Below are positions 1 through 8,650 of a DNA stretch of 64,000 nt, one piece after another. Origin of the DNA: Bacteroidota bacterium (lineage in GTDB: Bacteria > Bacteroidota > Bacteroidia > Flavobacteriales > Weeksellaceae); assembly GCA_023393915.1 (NCBI GenBank), contig JAEXBS010000043.1, positions 124,001-188,000 of the forward strand, in the 5' to 3' direction. A program made the position numbers and the translations under genes. The notes under the pieces are model-generated. The model made no database searches. It worked only from the letters and a program-made list of their open reading frames with translations, and was not told where the DNA came from. The stretch's first letter is position 1. The number at the start of each line of letters is the position of its first letter.

Positions 1-485
1 TGATTACTACTACAGGAAACTTCAACATCGTTCGTGAAGAGCACTTCAGAAAAATGAAAGACAAAACCATCGTATGTAACATTGGGCATTTTGATAATGA
101 AATCGATATGGCCTGGTTAAACGAAAGCTATGGTGATACAAAATCCACCGTGAAGCCTCAGGTAGACATTTACACTATTGATGGGAAAGAAATCATCATC
201 CTTGCAGAAGGAAGATTAGTAAACTTAGGATGTGCTACGGGACACCCTAGCTTTGTAATGAGTAACTCTTTCTCCAACCAAACTTTAGCTCAAATCGAAC
301 TTTGGAACCACAGTGAAAAATACGGAAACGAAGTATACACCCTACCTAAACATCTAGATGAAAAGGTAGCAGCACTTCACCTTAATAAATTAGGTGTTGA
401 ATTAGAAACACTTTCTAAAGAACAAGCTGAGTACATAGGTGTAGAAGTAGACGGGCCATTCAAACCAGAATACTACCGTTACTAA
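1..485 (+). CDS. ahcY: Adenosylhomocysteinase (SAH hydrolase), C-terminal part
   Basis: The 3' end of a gene whose frame is open to the left window edge from base 3, so the start lies outside. It hydrolyses S-adenosylhomocysteine to adenosine and homocysteine in the activated methyl cycle. The visible part carries the family's C-terminal signature: TTTGNFNIVREEHF, then VCNIGHFDNEIDM, the GHPSFVMSNSF segment of the active-site region, and the terminal KPEYYRY with the conserved Lys-Tyr tail that reaches the NAD site of the neighbouring subunit. A GC-rich hairpin follows the stop. The internal ATG at 54 is only a methionine inside the protein. Identity is clear; the N-terminal half cannot be judged. 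Confidence 0.96.
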   Translation, partial: ITTTGNFNIVREEHFRKMKDKTIVCNIGHFDNEIDMAWLNESYGDTKSTVKPQVDIYTIDGKEIIILAEGRLVNLGCATGHPSFVMSNSFSNQTLAQIELWNHSEKYGNEVYTLPKHLDEKVAALHLNKLGVELETLSKEQAEYIGVEVDGPFKPEYYRY

Positions 486-508
486 ATATCCTTCTATACG
501 AAGATACA

Positions 509-541
509 AGCCGCTTTGATTTACTCAAGGCGGCTTTTTTC
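509..541 (+). terminator. Intrinsic terminator after ahcY
   Basis: AGCCGC (509-514) pairs with GCGGCT (530-535), with further T/A pairs inside, and a run of T follows. It lies 24 bases after the ahcY stop. Confidence 0.85.
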
Positions 542-693
542 ATTTTTTAAAGCGCTTGCTCACTTACAAATGTTTTTTTTTGCTTTAAGACCTTTTAAAG
601 CAATCAAGAATTTTCAATTACTATTTCTTAGTATTTTTGATATTTACTTACTAAAAAATAGTCGTTTCAGTCTGCTTTTTGTACTTTTAATAA

Positions 694-2019
694 ATGAAAC
701 TCTTTTACTGCTTGTTCCTAGTTCTTTATTTGCCCCTCTTTGGACAAACAGGCTTCTACTTGGATAAAGTACACAAGGCAGTAATCCCCTTTGAAAGAAT
801 AAACAATCTCATTTTTATTCCAATTACGGTCAATGGAGTTGAACTGACCTTTCTTTTGGACTCAGGAGTAAACGAAACCTTGCTCTTCAGTTTAGACAAT
901 AAAGAGGTGGATTTTGAAAACGTCGAGAAAATGCGGTTTTCTGGTCTTGGTGATCAAACCCACATCGAAGGACTTTCTGCAATAAACAATCAAGTACAAA
1001 TTGGAAAAAACGTAAGAGACGACGCCCATAAAATCTATTTAATTTTAGATGAGGATTTTAATTTTTCTTCTCATGTCGGTATTCCAGTCAATGGAATCAT
1101 TGGCTATTCTTTCTTTAAGAACTTCCTTGTAGAAATCAACTACCTCAAGAACAAAATCACTCTGTACAACCCTAGTTTTCCACCAAAAAAAATAAGCAAG
1201 TTCGAAAAAATCCCGATCAGTTTAGAGCTCAACAAACCCTACATTATAGCAGATGTGGAGCAAACCAATAGTGTTAAACCCTCTAAAATGCTCCTAGATC
1301 TTGGAAACGGAGATGCCCTTTGGCTCTTTCCCAGTTTGATTCCTGGATTTCAGTACAATCGTCCCAATATTGAGGATTTTTTAGGAAGAGGTTTTAATGG
1401 TGATATTTTTGGAAAACGCAGTAGAATCCATAGTTTAACTATAGGATCCCACCAATTAATGTACCCGCTAACTGCTATGCCCGATGAATATTCCATTCAA
1501 AATCTAAAAATAGTTGAAGGAAGAAAAGGAAGCATTGGTAGTGAAACTTTACGACGCTTTCACCTCATCTATGATTACCCCTCTAAAAATCTTTATCTTA
1601 AAAAGAACCGCTTTTTTTATGATCCGTTTCACTTCAATATGTCGGGCCTTGATATCAAACACGACGGCATGTTCTGGGAAAAGGATTTAGTGAGGATTGA
1701 AAGCCCAAAAACGACTTCTTCTGGAAACGATGTAGTCTATACCGAACGATCCAATTTCCAATACCGTTTTGTCCTCAAATCAGAATTTTCAGTAGCAGGG
1801 GTGCGTGTGGATTCTCCTGCCTACCTCGCAGGTTTAAGGACCAAGGACAAAATCACCAAAATCAATGGCAAAAAAGCGAGTCAATTTACTTTGAACAAAA
1901 TATTTGAACTTCTAAAATCTGGGGAAGGAAAGCTTATTACCTTTGAGATCTTACGTTTAGGCGAGAAGAAAAGCTATACCTTTGAATTACTAGACCCGAT
2001 CCCTTACAAAGAACAATGA
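694..2019 (+). CDS. Secreted retropepsin-like aspartic protease family protein with C-terminal PDZ domain
   Basis: A 441-residue protein with a signal peptide (about residues 1-18, ending FGQ). Residues about 40-150 form a retropepsin-like half with LLDSG (Asp56) where active enzymes have D-T/S-G, and a later IIGYSFF motif typical of the flap/hydrophobic-Gly region. A second, similar half follows at about 175-310. Its equivalent motif is LLDLG (Asp202), so the second site looks degenerate although the Asp remains. Residues about 360-435 form a PDZ domain (SPAYLAGLRTKDKITKING). Such proteins are common in Bacteroidota and presumably act in the periplasm or at the outer membrane, but substrates are unknown. 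The stop overlaps the next start by four bases (ATGA), so the two are translationally coupled. Proteolytic activity is inferred, not shown. Confidence 0.8.
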   Translation: MKLFYCLFLVLYLPLFGQTGFYLDKVHKAVIPFERINNLIFIPITVNGVELTFLLDSGVNETLLFSLDNKEVDFENVEKMRFSGLGDQTHIEGLSAINNQVQIGKNVRDDAHKIYLILDEDFNFSSHVGIPVNGIIGYSFFKNFLVEINYLKNKITLYNPSFPPKKISKFEKIPISLELNKPYIIADVEQTNSVKPSKMLLDLGNGDALWLFPSLIPGFQYNRPNIEDFLGRGFNGDIFGKRSRIHSLTIGSHQLMYPLTAMPDEYSIQNLKIVEGRKGSIGSETLRRFHLIYDYPSKNLYLKKNRFFYDPFHFNMSGLDIKHDGMFWEKDLVRIESPKTTSSGNDVVYTERSNFQYRFVLKSEFSVAGVRVDSPAYLAGLRTKDKITKINGKKASQFTLNKIFELLKSGEGKLITFEILRLGEKKSYTFELLDPIPYKEQ

Positions 2020-2537
2020 AACAAAAACAAAGCACTTTAGATAGAATTCGAACGCGACCGCGTTTTAAAATGATCGCAATTCTTTCTGCTGAAGATTACA
2101 CCTCACGGATCAAATCTTATCTTGATGAACATCGCGACCAATTTACGGGCACCATCAATCGCGAAGGTGCAACGATTAGCGTGAAAAATGATTCGGATGC
2201 TTACTACAAGCCTTATTTAACGCTTCGAGCTAGTGAGGAAGAGGGGCAAACGGTAATTCGGGGAATTTTTGGTCCCTCGCCTTCTGTCTGGACCTTTTTT
2301 ATGTTTCAGTACTTTATACTCTCCATTTTACTCATGGTTTTCCTCACACTGTACTTTGTCGGTTTTCAAATTAAATCCGATGAGTACCACTGGGGGCTTG
2401 CTGCAAGTTTCGTGGTTCTTCTACTTTTTTTGGTGCTTTACCTCGCGGCACGATACGGTCAAAAAAAAGGAAAAGATGAAATGGAGCAACTAAGAATCTT
2501 TGCTATTGAATCCACTTTAGCCTGCGAAAAAAGCTAA
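2016..2537 (+). CDS. Small membrane protein of unknown function, coupled to the retropepsin-PDZ gene
   Basis: I do not recognise a named family. The 173-residue product has a soluble N-terminal region of about 90 residues with several charged turns, then two predicted membrane segments (about residues 93-115 and 127-148), and a short charged C-terminus. There is no signal peptide, so the N-terminus is probably cytoplasmic. Its ATG overlaps the stop of the preceding gene (ATGA at 2016-2019), which implies co-translation and perhaps a shared task. It ends four bases before the convergent L,D-transpeptidase gene, leaving no room for a separate terminator. Confidence 0.65.
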   Translation: MKQKQSTLDRIRTRPRFKMIAILSAEDYTSRIKSYLDEHRDQFTGTINREGATISVKNDSDAYYKPYLTLRASEEEGQTVIRGIFGPSPSVWTFFMFQYFILSILLMVFLTLYFVGFQIKSDEYHWGLAASFVVLLLFLVLYLAARYGQKKGKDEMEQLRIFAIESTLACEKS

Positions 2538-2541
2538 GGAA

Positions 2542-3471
2542 TTACTCCTGCCCACTTCTTACTGCATTGGAGTTCTTCTGCTCTTTTAGAATTTCTTCTA
2601 ATAAAGGAGAAAGTTCACTGGTTAATTCCTCTTCTGAAATTTCGTTTGCTTTGGGATCTTTAAGTAATTCAAGCCAAGGCTTTGATTCAAAATCACTCTC
2701 ACCATAAACCAGAACCGGAGTACCTTTTGCCTTTACCTCTCTTCCTTGATTGGTAAGCACCCACATATCTGCCCATTCGTACAACCATTTTGCGTCCGCT
2801 TCTAACAACCTTAAACAGGAGTGAGAAGCATGAAATCCGGGCAAATCGTATTGGTGCCATCCAATTCCCAGTGTGTTATGAATATTGAAATTATAAGGAA
2901 GCTTCCAATCTGAATCTACCGTACTAATTGCCAGTTTCTTTTTCCAATTGGTAAAGTGAAGTCCTTTTTTGGTCGGAGAATCTTTCTTTCCAAGACTCGA
3001 AGGACCCCATTTCACTAATTTCCCATTTTCAAACACTCCAAAAGCATGATAGGAATAAGAGAAAACGACTAACTTCTCCACCTCCTTTAAAAGATCCACT
3101 TGTAATGGGAACGGAGTATACTTTAGAAAATCCTCTTCAAATGATTCAGGAATGATAAGGGTTTGGGCGCGCCAACGGTTCTTCTGATCTAGCCGATTTA
3201 AAGCAAGAATAAGGTATCGCTCTTCTTTACTATAGGTACTCAAAAATGCAGCCATTGCTGAATCCTTCCCCTTTTTGTTTTCAGGGAATTCAAGCGCTTG
3301 GTAACGCATCAGCTCTTTCTTTGGCTTGCTCACTTTTTCCTCACGTTTTGTTTCAACTGGAGTAGTTTGCTCTAAAGGAGAGGGATCTTTTTTGTCTTTA
3401 CAGGAATTTAGTAAAATTCCAAACGTAAATGACGAGAGAACAAAATATAAAATAGGTTTTTTCAAGTTCAT
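2542..3471 (-). CDS. L,D-transpeptidase (YkuD) family lipoprotein
   Basis: I chose the start at 3471 because it gives a lipoprotein signal (MNLKKPILYF..., lipobox LNSC, lipidated Cys24) and a 309-residue protein; an upstream extension to 3561 adds 30 residues without a signal. After a Lys/Glu-rich linker (about 25-55) comes a region resembling the N-terminal part of periplasmic L,D-transpeptidases (ILALNRLD...TLIIP, about 87-108). The YkuD catalytic domain follows, ending in HASHSCLRL with catalytic His217 and Cys219. The usual SHGC reads SHSC here, a Gly-to-Ser change next to the nucleophile. The family forms 3-3 peptidoglycan cross-links or attaches proteins; which one this does is unknown. 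It is transcribed away from guaA, separated by a terminator. Confidence 0.85.
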   Translation of the reverse strand: MNLKKPILYFVLSSFTFGILLNSCKDKKDPSPLEQTTPVETKREEKVSKPKKELMRYQALEFPENKKGKDSAMAAFLSTYSKEERYLILALNRLDQKNRWRAQTLIIPESFEEDFLKYTPFPLQVDLLKEVEKLVVFSYSYHAFGVFENGKLVKWGPSSLGKKDSPTKKGLHFTNWKKKLAISTVDSDWKLPYNFNIHNTLGIGWHQYDLPGFHASHSCLRLLEADAKWLYEWADMWVLTNQGREVKAKGTPVLVYGESDFESKPWLELLKDPKANEISEEELTSELSPLLEEILKEQKNSNAVRSGQE

Positions 3472-3533
3472 GTTTTTAATCTCACAAGAACACTCAATTT
3501 TAGTACCAAATCCCCTAAAAATCGAGGATAAGA

Positions 3534-3566
3534 CAAAAAAAATCCTTTGCTTAAAAAACAAAGGAA
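3534..3566 (-). terminator. Intrinsic terminator after guaA (minus strand)
   Basis: On the minus strand TCCTTTG pairs with CAAAGGA and is followed by about eight T. It lies 23 bases after the guaA stop and overlaps the upstream region of the L,D-transpeptidase gene. Confidence 0.7.
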
Positions 3567-3588
3567 TTGGTTAGTTATTTTTACAGGA

Positions 3589-5118
3589 TTATTCCCATTC
3601 TATCGTTGCCGGAGGTTTGCTGGAAATATCATAGGCAACGCGGTTGATTCCTTGGACTTCATTGATGATACGGTTAGAAACCTTTTCCAAGAAATCCCAT
3701 GGAAGTTTACTAAATGTAGCGGTCATAAAATCGATGGTATTTGCCGAGCGAACCACACAGGTGTACTCATAGGTTCTCTCATCCCCCATCACTCCTACCG
3801 ATTTAACAGGAAGTAAGACAACAAAAGCCTGGGATACCTTTTCATAAAGTCCCTCCTTATACAACTCTTCAATAAAAATAGCATCAGCTTTTTGAAGTAT
3901 GTTCACTTTTTCCTGATCTACTTCTCCAAGAATACGGATCCCAAGTCCAGGACCCGGGAAAGGATGGCGGTAAACCAGTTCATGTGGAATTCCAAGCTCT
4001 TCCCCTACTTTACGTACTTCATCTTTAAATAGCTCTCTTAAGGGCTCTAAAAGCTGTAGATTCATCTCCTCTGGAAGTCCTCCCACATTGTGGTGCGACT
4101 TGATCACTGCCGATGGCCCTTTGACACTTTGGCTCTCGATTACATCGGGATAAATTGTTCCTTGGGCTAAAAATTTTGCTCCTTCAAATTTATGAGACTC
4201 TTCATCAAAGACAGCAACAAATTCATTTCCTATAATTTTTCTCTTGGTCTCAGGATCAGAAACTCCCTTTAGTTTGGAGAGAAAGCGCTCTGAAGCATCA
4301 ACTAAGTCAATATTCATGTCGAAATGCGCTCCATAATTCTCCATTACTTTCTGTCCTTCATCTTTACGAAGAAGTCCAGTGTCAACAAAAATACATTGTA
4401 GCTGATCTCCAATAGCCTTATGAATAAGCACCGCAGCAACAGAAGAATCAACTCCTCCAGAGAGACCTAATATAACTTTGTCCTTTCCTACTTTTTCGCG
4501 AATTTCTTGAACGGTTCTTTCGATATAACCAGAGAGCTTCCAATTTTTTTGTGCTTTACAAATGTTCATCACAAAATTCTCTAGCATTCTTCCACCTTCT
4601 TCCGTATGGGTTACTTCAGGATGGAACTGAATAGCAAAGATATTTTTGCGTTCGTTTGCCATAGCGGCAATCACTCCACTCCTAGCAGAGATTTCAAAAC
4701 CTTGAGGAACCTGTTCTACTTCATCAAAATGACTCATCCAAACCGTGGAGCGACGTGAAATTCCAGTGAAAAGTGGATTGCTGCGAATAATTTCAAGCTC
4801 ACTTTTCCCGTATTCCCCTTTCTCTCCTTTAGTTACTTTACCCCCTAATAGATGAGCGGTTAACTGCATTCCATAGCAAATGCCCAGTACGGGAATTCCC
4901 ATTTCAAACAATTGAGGATCGATTAAATGAGCGTCATTAGAATTGACAGAACTAGGACCTCCAGAAAGGATCAAACCGATCGGTTTTTTCTCCATGATGG
5001 TTTCTAGCGGGGTGTTACAAGGTAAGATTTCACAGTACACCTGCATTTCTCGGATTCTTCTTCCGATGAGTTGATTGTACTGACTTCCAAAATCTAGAAC
5101 AATGATACCGTTTGTCAT
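3589..5118 (-). CDS. guaA: GMP synthase (glutamine-hydrolysing)
   Basis: Converts XMP, ATP and glutamine to GMP in the cytoplasm. The 509-residue protein has the class I glutamine amidotransferase domain first (about 1-190) with the Cys81 nucleophile in GICYGMQ and His166/Glu168 in QFHPEV. The ATP-pyrophosphatase domain follows, with its PP-loop SGGVDSS at 220-226, then the C-terminal dimerisation domain (about 385-509) ending KPPATIEWE. The length is normal and all triad residues are present. It is the last gene of the purine cluster, but two hairpins lie between it and purD, so it may have its own promoter or be expressed by read-through. Confidence 0.98.
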   Translation of the reverse strand: MTNGIIVLDFGSQYNQLIGRRIREMQVYCEILPCNTPLETIMEKKPIGLILSGGPSSVNSNDAHLIDPQLFEMGIPVLGICYGMQLTAHLLGGKVTKGEKGEYGKSELEIIRSNPLFTGISRRSTVWMSHFDEVEQVPQGFEISARSGVIAAMANERKNIFAIQFHPEVTHTEEGGRMLENFVMNICKAQKNWKLSGYIERTVQEIREKVGKDKVILGLSGGVDSSVAAVLIHKAIGDQLQCIFVDTGLLRKDEGQKVMENYGAHFDMNIDLVDASERFLSKLKGVSDPETKRKIIGNEFVAVFDEESHKFEGAKFLAQGTIYPDVIESQSVKGPSAVIKSHHNVGGLPEEMNLQLLEPLRELFKDEVRKVGEELGIPHELVYRHPFPGPGLGIRILGEVDQEKVNILQKADAIFIEELYKEGLYEKVSQAFVVLLPVKSVGVMGDERTYEYTCVVRSANTIDFMTATFSKLPWDFLEKVSNRIINEVQGINRVAYDISSKPPATIEWE

Positions 5119-5171
5119 AGGTAAGTAATTATATTTTAGAAAAAAGGATACCGTAGAAAGTACGGTACCTA

Positions 5172-5202
5172 TAAATAAAAAAGGCGTGAAGGTTCACGCC
5201 TT
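5172..5202 (-). terminator. Strong intrinsic terminator after purD (minus strand)
   Basis: A perfect 10-bp stem, AAGGCGTGAA (5181-5190) against TTCACGCCTT (5193-5202), is followed on the minus strand by TTTTTTATT. It begins seven bases after the purD stop. A weaker hairpin (ACCGTA/TACGGT, about 5150-5168) lies between it and guaA. Confidence 0.88.
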
Positions 5203-5208
5203 AAGTTT

Positions 5209-6447
5209 TTAAAATTTAGCGATATCCTCGCGATAAAATCCGTAATCAAAGTTCACAGGAAGTGCATCAGCGTACACTTTTTCTCTAGCTTCTTGGTAGG
5301 TATCCCCTAAAGCAACTAGATTTAGTACACGGCCTCCCGTCGTAAAGACTTTTCCTCCTCTTCTAGAAGCTCCTGCAAATAGCACCTGAGAATGCTGCAC
5401 TTTATCTAGTCCATGAATTTCAAATCCCGTTTCAATGGTTCTTGGATAACCTCCAGAACACATAACTAAACAGACAGCCTTCTTATCAGAAAATTTAAGT
5501 TCTACTTCTTTTCCTTCCAGACAGTCCTCAATCACCTCAAGTAACGAATTTTCCATTAAAGGAAGAATCACCTGTGTTTCAGGATCTCCCATACGCATAT
5601 TGTATTCTAGAAGGTAGCATCCTTTTTTAGTTACCATTAGGCCAAAAAATATAAATCCTTTGAACTCTAGTAATTCTGCTTTTAGTCCCTGTAAAGTAGG
5701 CTGAAGAATGTGCGCCCCAAAGTCAGCTTCGTGTTCCTTAGTAAACTGAGGACTTGGAGCAACACTACCCATTCCTCCGGTATTGGCACCACGATCTAGG
5801 TCTCCTACTTTCTTGTAATCTTTTACAGGTATACAAGGGAAAATATTCTCTCCATTTGAGAATCCAATAATAGAAGCTTCAAAACCTTCTAAATATTCCT
5901 CAATAACGAGTTGAATCCCTGCATCACCGTAAATGCGTCGAATCATAAAATCATGAATCGTAGCTTCTGCTTCTTCTTTTGTGCTGCAGATTACTACCCC
6001 TTTTCCTCCTGCAAGACCGCTTGCTTTTATAACTAAAGGATACTCGTGCTTATCGATATAGGCTTTTGCACTTTCATAGGAATCGACCACTTGTGCTTTC
6101 GCTGTCTTAATCCCGTAGGTTTGCATGAATTTTTTAGAGAATGCCTTACTTCCTTCCAGATGTGCAGCTCTTTGCTTAGCTCCGAAAACTTTAAGTCCGT
6201 GGGCTTTAAATTCATCAACGATCCCTTCTACTAAAGGCGCTTCTGGTCCTACAATGGTTAAGTCAATTTGCTCTTTAATCGCAAAGTTTCTTAATTCTAC
6301 AATATCGGTAGTTGGAATATTATTTCCCAACTCGTCTGTTGTCGCATTGCCTTTGGCAAAAAACATCTTAGTAACTCGGGAGTCTTCCTTTATTTTTTGA
6401 GCAAGAGCCGATTCACGACCTCCTTCTCCGACGATTAATATTCTCAT
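5209..6447 (-). CDS. purD: Phosphoribosylamine-glycine ligase (GAR synthetase)
   Basis: Catalyses the second step of purine synthesis, joining glycine to phosphoribosylamine with ATP. The 412-residue protein opens with the N-domain MRILIVGEGGRESALA and has the ATP-grasp region with KASGLAGGKGVV, the metal-binding GDPETQ motif and the ANTGGMGS segment. Length is slightly below the usual 420 or so, but all domains are present. A TAAATTTG -7-like element sits at 6479-6486 on the minus strand, about 30 bases upstream. PurD may therefore have its own promoter in addition to read-through from purH, 67 bases away. A strong terminator follows. Confidence 0.97.
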   Translation of the reverse strand: MRILIVGEGGRESALAQKIKEDSRVTKMFFAKGNATTDELGNNIPTTDIVELRNFAIKEQIDLTIVGPEAPLVEGIVDEFKAHGLKVFGAKQRAAHLEGSKAFSKKFMQTYGIKTAKAQVVDSYESAKAYIDKHEYPLVIKASGLAGGKGVVICSTKEEAEATIHDFMIRRIYGDAGIQLVIEEYLEGFEASIIGFSNGENIFPCIPVKDYKKVGDLDRGANTGGMGSVAPSPQFTKEHEADFGAHILQPTLQGLKAELLEFKGFIFFGLMVTKKGCYLLEYNMRMGDPETQVILPLMENSLLEVIEDCLEGKEVELKFSDKKAVCLVMCSGGYPRTIETGFEIHGLDKVQHSQVLFAGASRRGGKVFTTGGRVLNLVALGDTYQEAREKVYADALPVNFDYGFYREDIAKF

Positions 6448-6514
6448 ACTTTTATTTGAAATATTCTTAGTTGTTACACAAATTTAGGGATTTTTACACT
6501 TTTTCGCCCCTATA

Positions 6515-8029
6515 TTAATGAAGAAAATGACGCATACCTGTGAAGACCATCGGAATTCCGTGCTCATTGGCCACTTCTATGCTTTCTTCATCACGCATGC
6601 TTCCTCCCGGTTGAATTAAAGCTTTAATTCCTTCTTTGGCGCAGAAATCAACTACATCTCTAAAAGGAAAGAAAGCATCGGAAGCTAGAACAAGGTCTCC
6701 TTCAAATTTTTCTTTCGCTCTAGAAACCGCTTGCTCGGTCGCCCAAATTCTATTGACTTGACCTCCTCCGATACCAAGAGCCTGTGTTCCATTAGTTACC
6801 ACAATCGCATTGGATTTCACATACTTCACAACTCTTTGTGCAAAAGTAAGAGCGTTTTTCTGCTCTTCGGAAGGTTTGAAGACCGTCACTACTTGCAGGT
6901 CAGTAGAAAATCCACTGTCCGTGTCCTGCACGAGTATTCCTCCATCAATCTTCACCCATGTTTTACTATCGGACACAGGGTTTTTAATCTTTATAATTCT
7001 TAGGTTTTTCTTCTCTTTTAATACTTTCTCGGCCTCGGCAGTGAAATCAGGAGCCATTACAATCTCTAGGAAAGTTTTGCTCAGTTCTTTCGCTGTTTCT
7101 TCGTCTACGGTATAGTTCATTGCTACAATACCACCAAAAATAGAAACAGGATCACATTCAAAAGCTTTTTTATAAGTTTCTAAAGCGTTATCTCCAATAG
7201 CCACTCCACAAGGTGTCGAATGCTTCACAGCGCAGCAAGCCATTTGCTCCTTAAACTCTTGTACTACTTTCCAACACAGATCCATATCGCGAAGGTTATT
7301 GAAGGAAAGTTCTTTTCCACCTAACTGCTCAAAATCTTTCATTGCGCCGTTTTCAAAGGTAGATACGTAATAGGCTGCAGATTGGTGCGGGTTCTCACCG
7401 TACCTTAGGTCACTTACTTTTTGGTAAGAAGCATTGAGGTACTCAGGATAGCTTTGCTCTAAAAGCATAGAGGCAATGGCTGCATCGTAAGCAGAAGTTA
7501 GATTAAATACTTTACCTGCAAGCTCTTTACGTGTCTCTGGGGTTGTATCCCCTTCCTTAGAGATCTCCTCCATCACCTTTTGGTAATCTAAGGTATCAGT
7601 TACAACGGTCACACTTTTAAAATTTTTCGCTGCCGAGCGTAGCATGGAAGGACCTCCAATATCTATAAATTCTACTTTCTCATCCAAACTGATTTCACGG
7701 TTCACATTCTGGAAAAAAGGATAAAGGTTCACAACCACCATATCGATCAGACCAATCTTGTGGTTTTCTACCGTTTCCATATGCTCCGCATTGTCACGTA
7801 CCGCAAGCAAGCCTCCGTGCACTTTCGGATGAAGCGTTTTTACTCGACCGTCCAACATTTCAGGAAAATCCGTTACCTCTTCAATTCCAATGGGATTTAG
7901 TCCCGCTTCTTTAAGAAAATTAAACGTGCCTCCTGTGGAGATGAGTTCATAGCCTTTTTCTTCTAAAAAGCCAGCCAGTTCTTTTAATCCGTTTTTATCG
8001 GAAAGACTTAATAACGCTCTTTTTTTCAT
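6515..8029 (-). CDS. purH: Bifunctional AICAR transformylase / IMP cyclohydrolase
   Basis: Performs the last two steps of IMP synthesis. The 504-residue protein has an MGS-like cyclohydrolase domain (about 1-195: ALLSLSDKNGL, LISTGGTFNFL, DGRVKTLHPKVHGG) and an AICAR transformylase domain (about 200-504: LRYGENPHQSAAYY, the Lys-His catalytic pair in AVKHSTPCG, and the C-terminal FRD-VDF and MVFTGMRHFLH segments). Length is normal. It begins six bases after the purN stop, so the two are tightly linked in one transcript. Chain order purM-purN-purH fits an operon. Confidence 0.97.
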   Translation of the reverse strand: MKKRALLSLSDKNGLKELAGFLEEKGYELISTGGTFNFLKEAGLNPIGIEEVTDFPEMLDGRVKTLHPKVHGGLLAVRDNAEHMETVENHKIGLIDMVVVNLYPFFQNVNREISLDEKVEFIDIGGPSMLRSAAKNFKSVTVVTDTLDYQKVMEEISKEGDTTPETRKELAGKVFNLTSAYDAAIASMLLEQSYPEYLNASYQKVSDLRYGENPHQSAAYYVSTFENGAMKDFEQLGGKELSFNNLRDMDLCWKVVQEFKEQMACCAVKHSTPCGVAIGDNALETYKKAFECDPVSIFGGIVAMNYTVDEETAKELSKTFLEIVMAPDFTAEAEKVLKEKKNLRIIKIKNPVSDSKTWVKIDGGILVQDTDSGFSTDLQVVTVFKPSEEQKNALTFAQRVVKYVKSNAIVVTNGTQALGIGGGQVNRIWATEQAVSRAKEKFEGDLVLASDAFFPFRDVVDFCAKEGIKALIQPGGSMRDEESIEVANEHGIPMVFTGMRHFLH

Positions 8030-8034
8030 TTCTA

Positions 8035-8634
8035 TTAACCTATTCTATTATTCTCTTGTTTTTCTAAAGCCCTTACGATAGCCTGAGGGAAAATCTCATA
8101 TTCAATTTCATGGACTTTTTCAGCCAAACTCTCTGGGGTTTCCATCGGGGAGATTTCAAAACTTTTCTGAAGGATAATGGTCCCTTGGTCAATGCCAGCG
8201 GTTACGTAATGTACCGTGGCACCACTTTCTTTTTCCCCTGCTGCTAGTACACTTTCGTGTACTTTTGCTCCCCACATTCCCACTCCTCCAAATTTAGGAA
8301 GTAACGAAGGGTGGATATTTATAATCTTACCAGAGTATTCTCTACAAAACGATTCACTAAGAATGGAGAGAAAACCGGCTAGAACAACTAAATCTATTGT
8401 TTCGGGCAAACTTTCAGAGAGCTTTTCACTAAACGATTTGCCTCGAGCAATAAGAAGCGTAGGAACACCTCTTTTTTCTGCGCGCTCTAATCCATAGCAC
8501 GGGCGGTCAGAAATCACAAGACCGACCTCAGCATTTGGAATTTCACCGGAATCGATGGCCTGAAAGATCCGCTCTAAATTGCTTCCATTTCCAGAAACCA
8601 AAACTGCGAGTCTCTGCACCTTTTGCTCTCTCAT
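8035..8634 (-). CDS. purN: Phosphoribosylglycinamide formyltransferase (GART)
   Basis: Transfers the formyl group of 10-formyl-tetrahydrofolate to GAR. The 199-residue protein has the Rossmann-like start RLAVLVSGNGSNLERI, the catalytic Asn-His in NIHPSLLPKFGG, and the catalytic Asp in GIDQGTIILQ. These are the three residues expected for the folate-dependent enzyme rather than the ATP-grasp PurT. It lies between purM (16 bases upstream) and purH, in the same orientation. Confidence 0.97.
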   Translation of the reverse strand: MREQKVQRLAVLVSGNGSNLERIFQAIDSGEIPNAEVGLVISDRPCYGLERAEKRGVPTLLIARGKSFSEKLSESLPETIDLVVLAGFLSILSESFCREYSGKIINIHPSLLPKFGGVGMWGAKVHESVLAAGEKESGATVHYVTAGIDQGTIILQKSFEISPMETPESLAEKVHEIEYEIFPQAIVRALEKQENNRIG

Positions 8635-8650
8635 CTTCGATTGAAAACGT

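Noticed and set aside
516..767. Open frame of 83 codons between ahcY and the retropepsin gene
   Set aside because: It runs through the ahcY terminator and overlaps the signal peptide of the next gene in another frame; composition is not protein-like.
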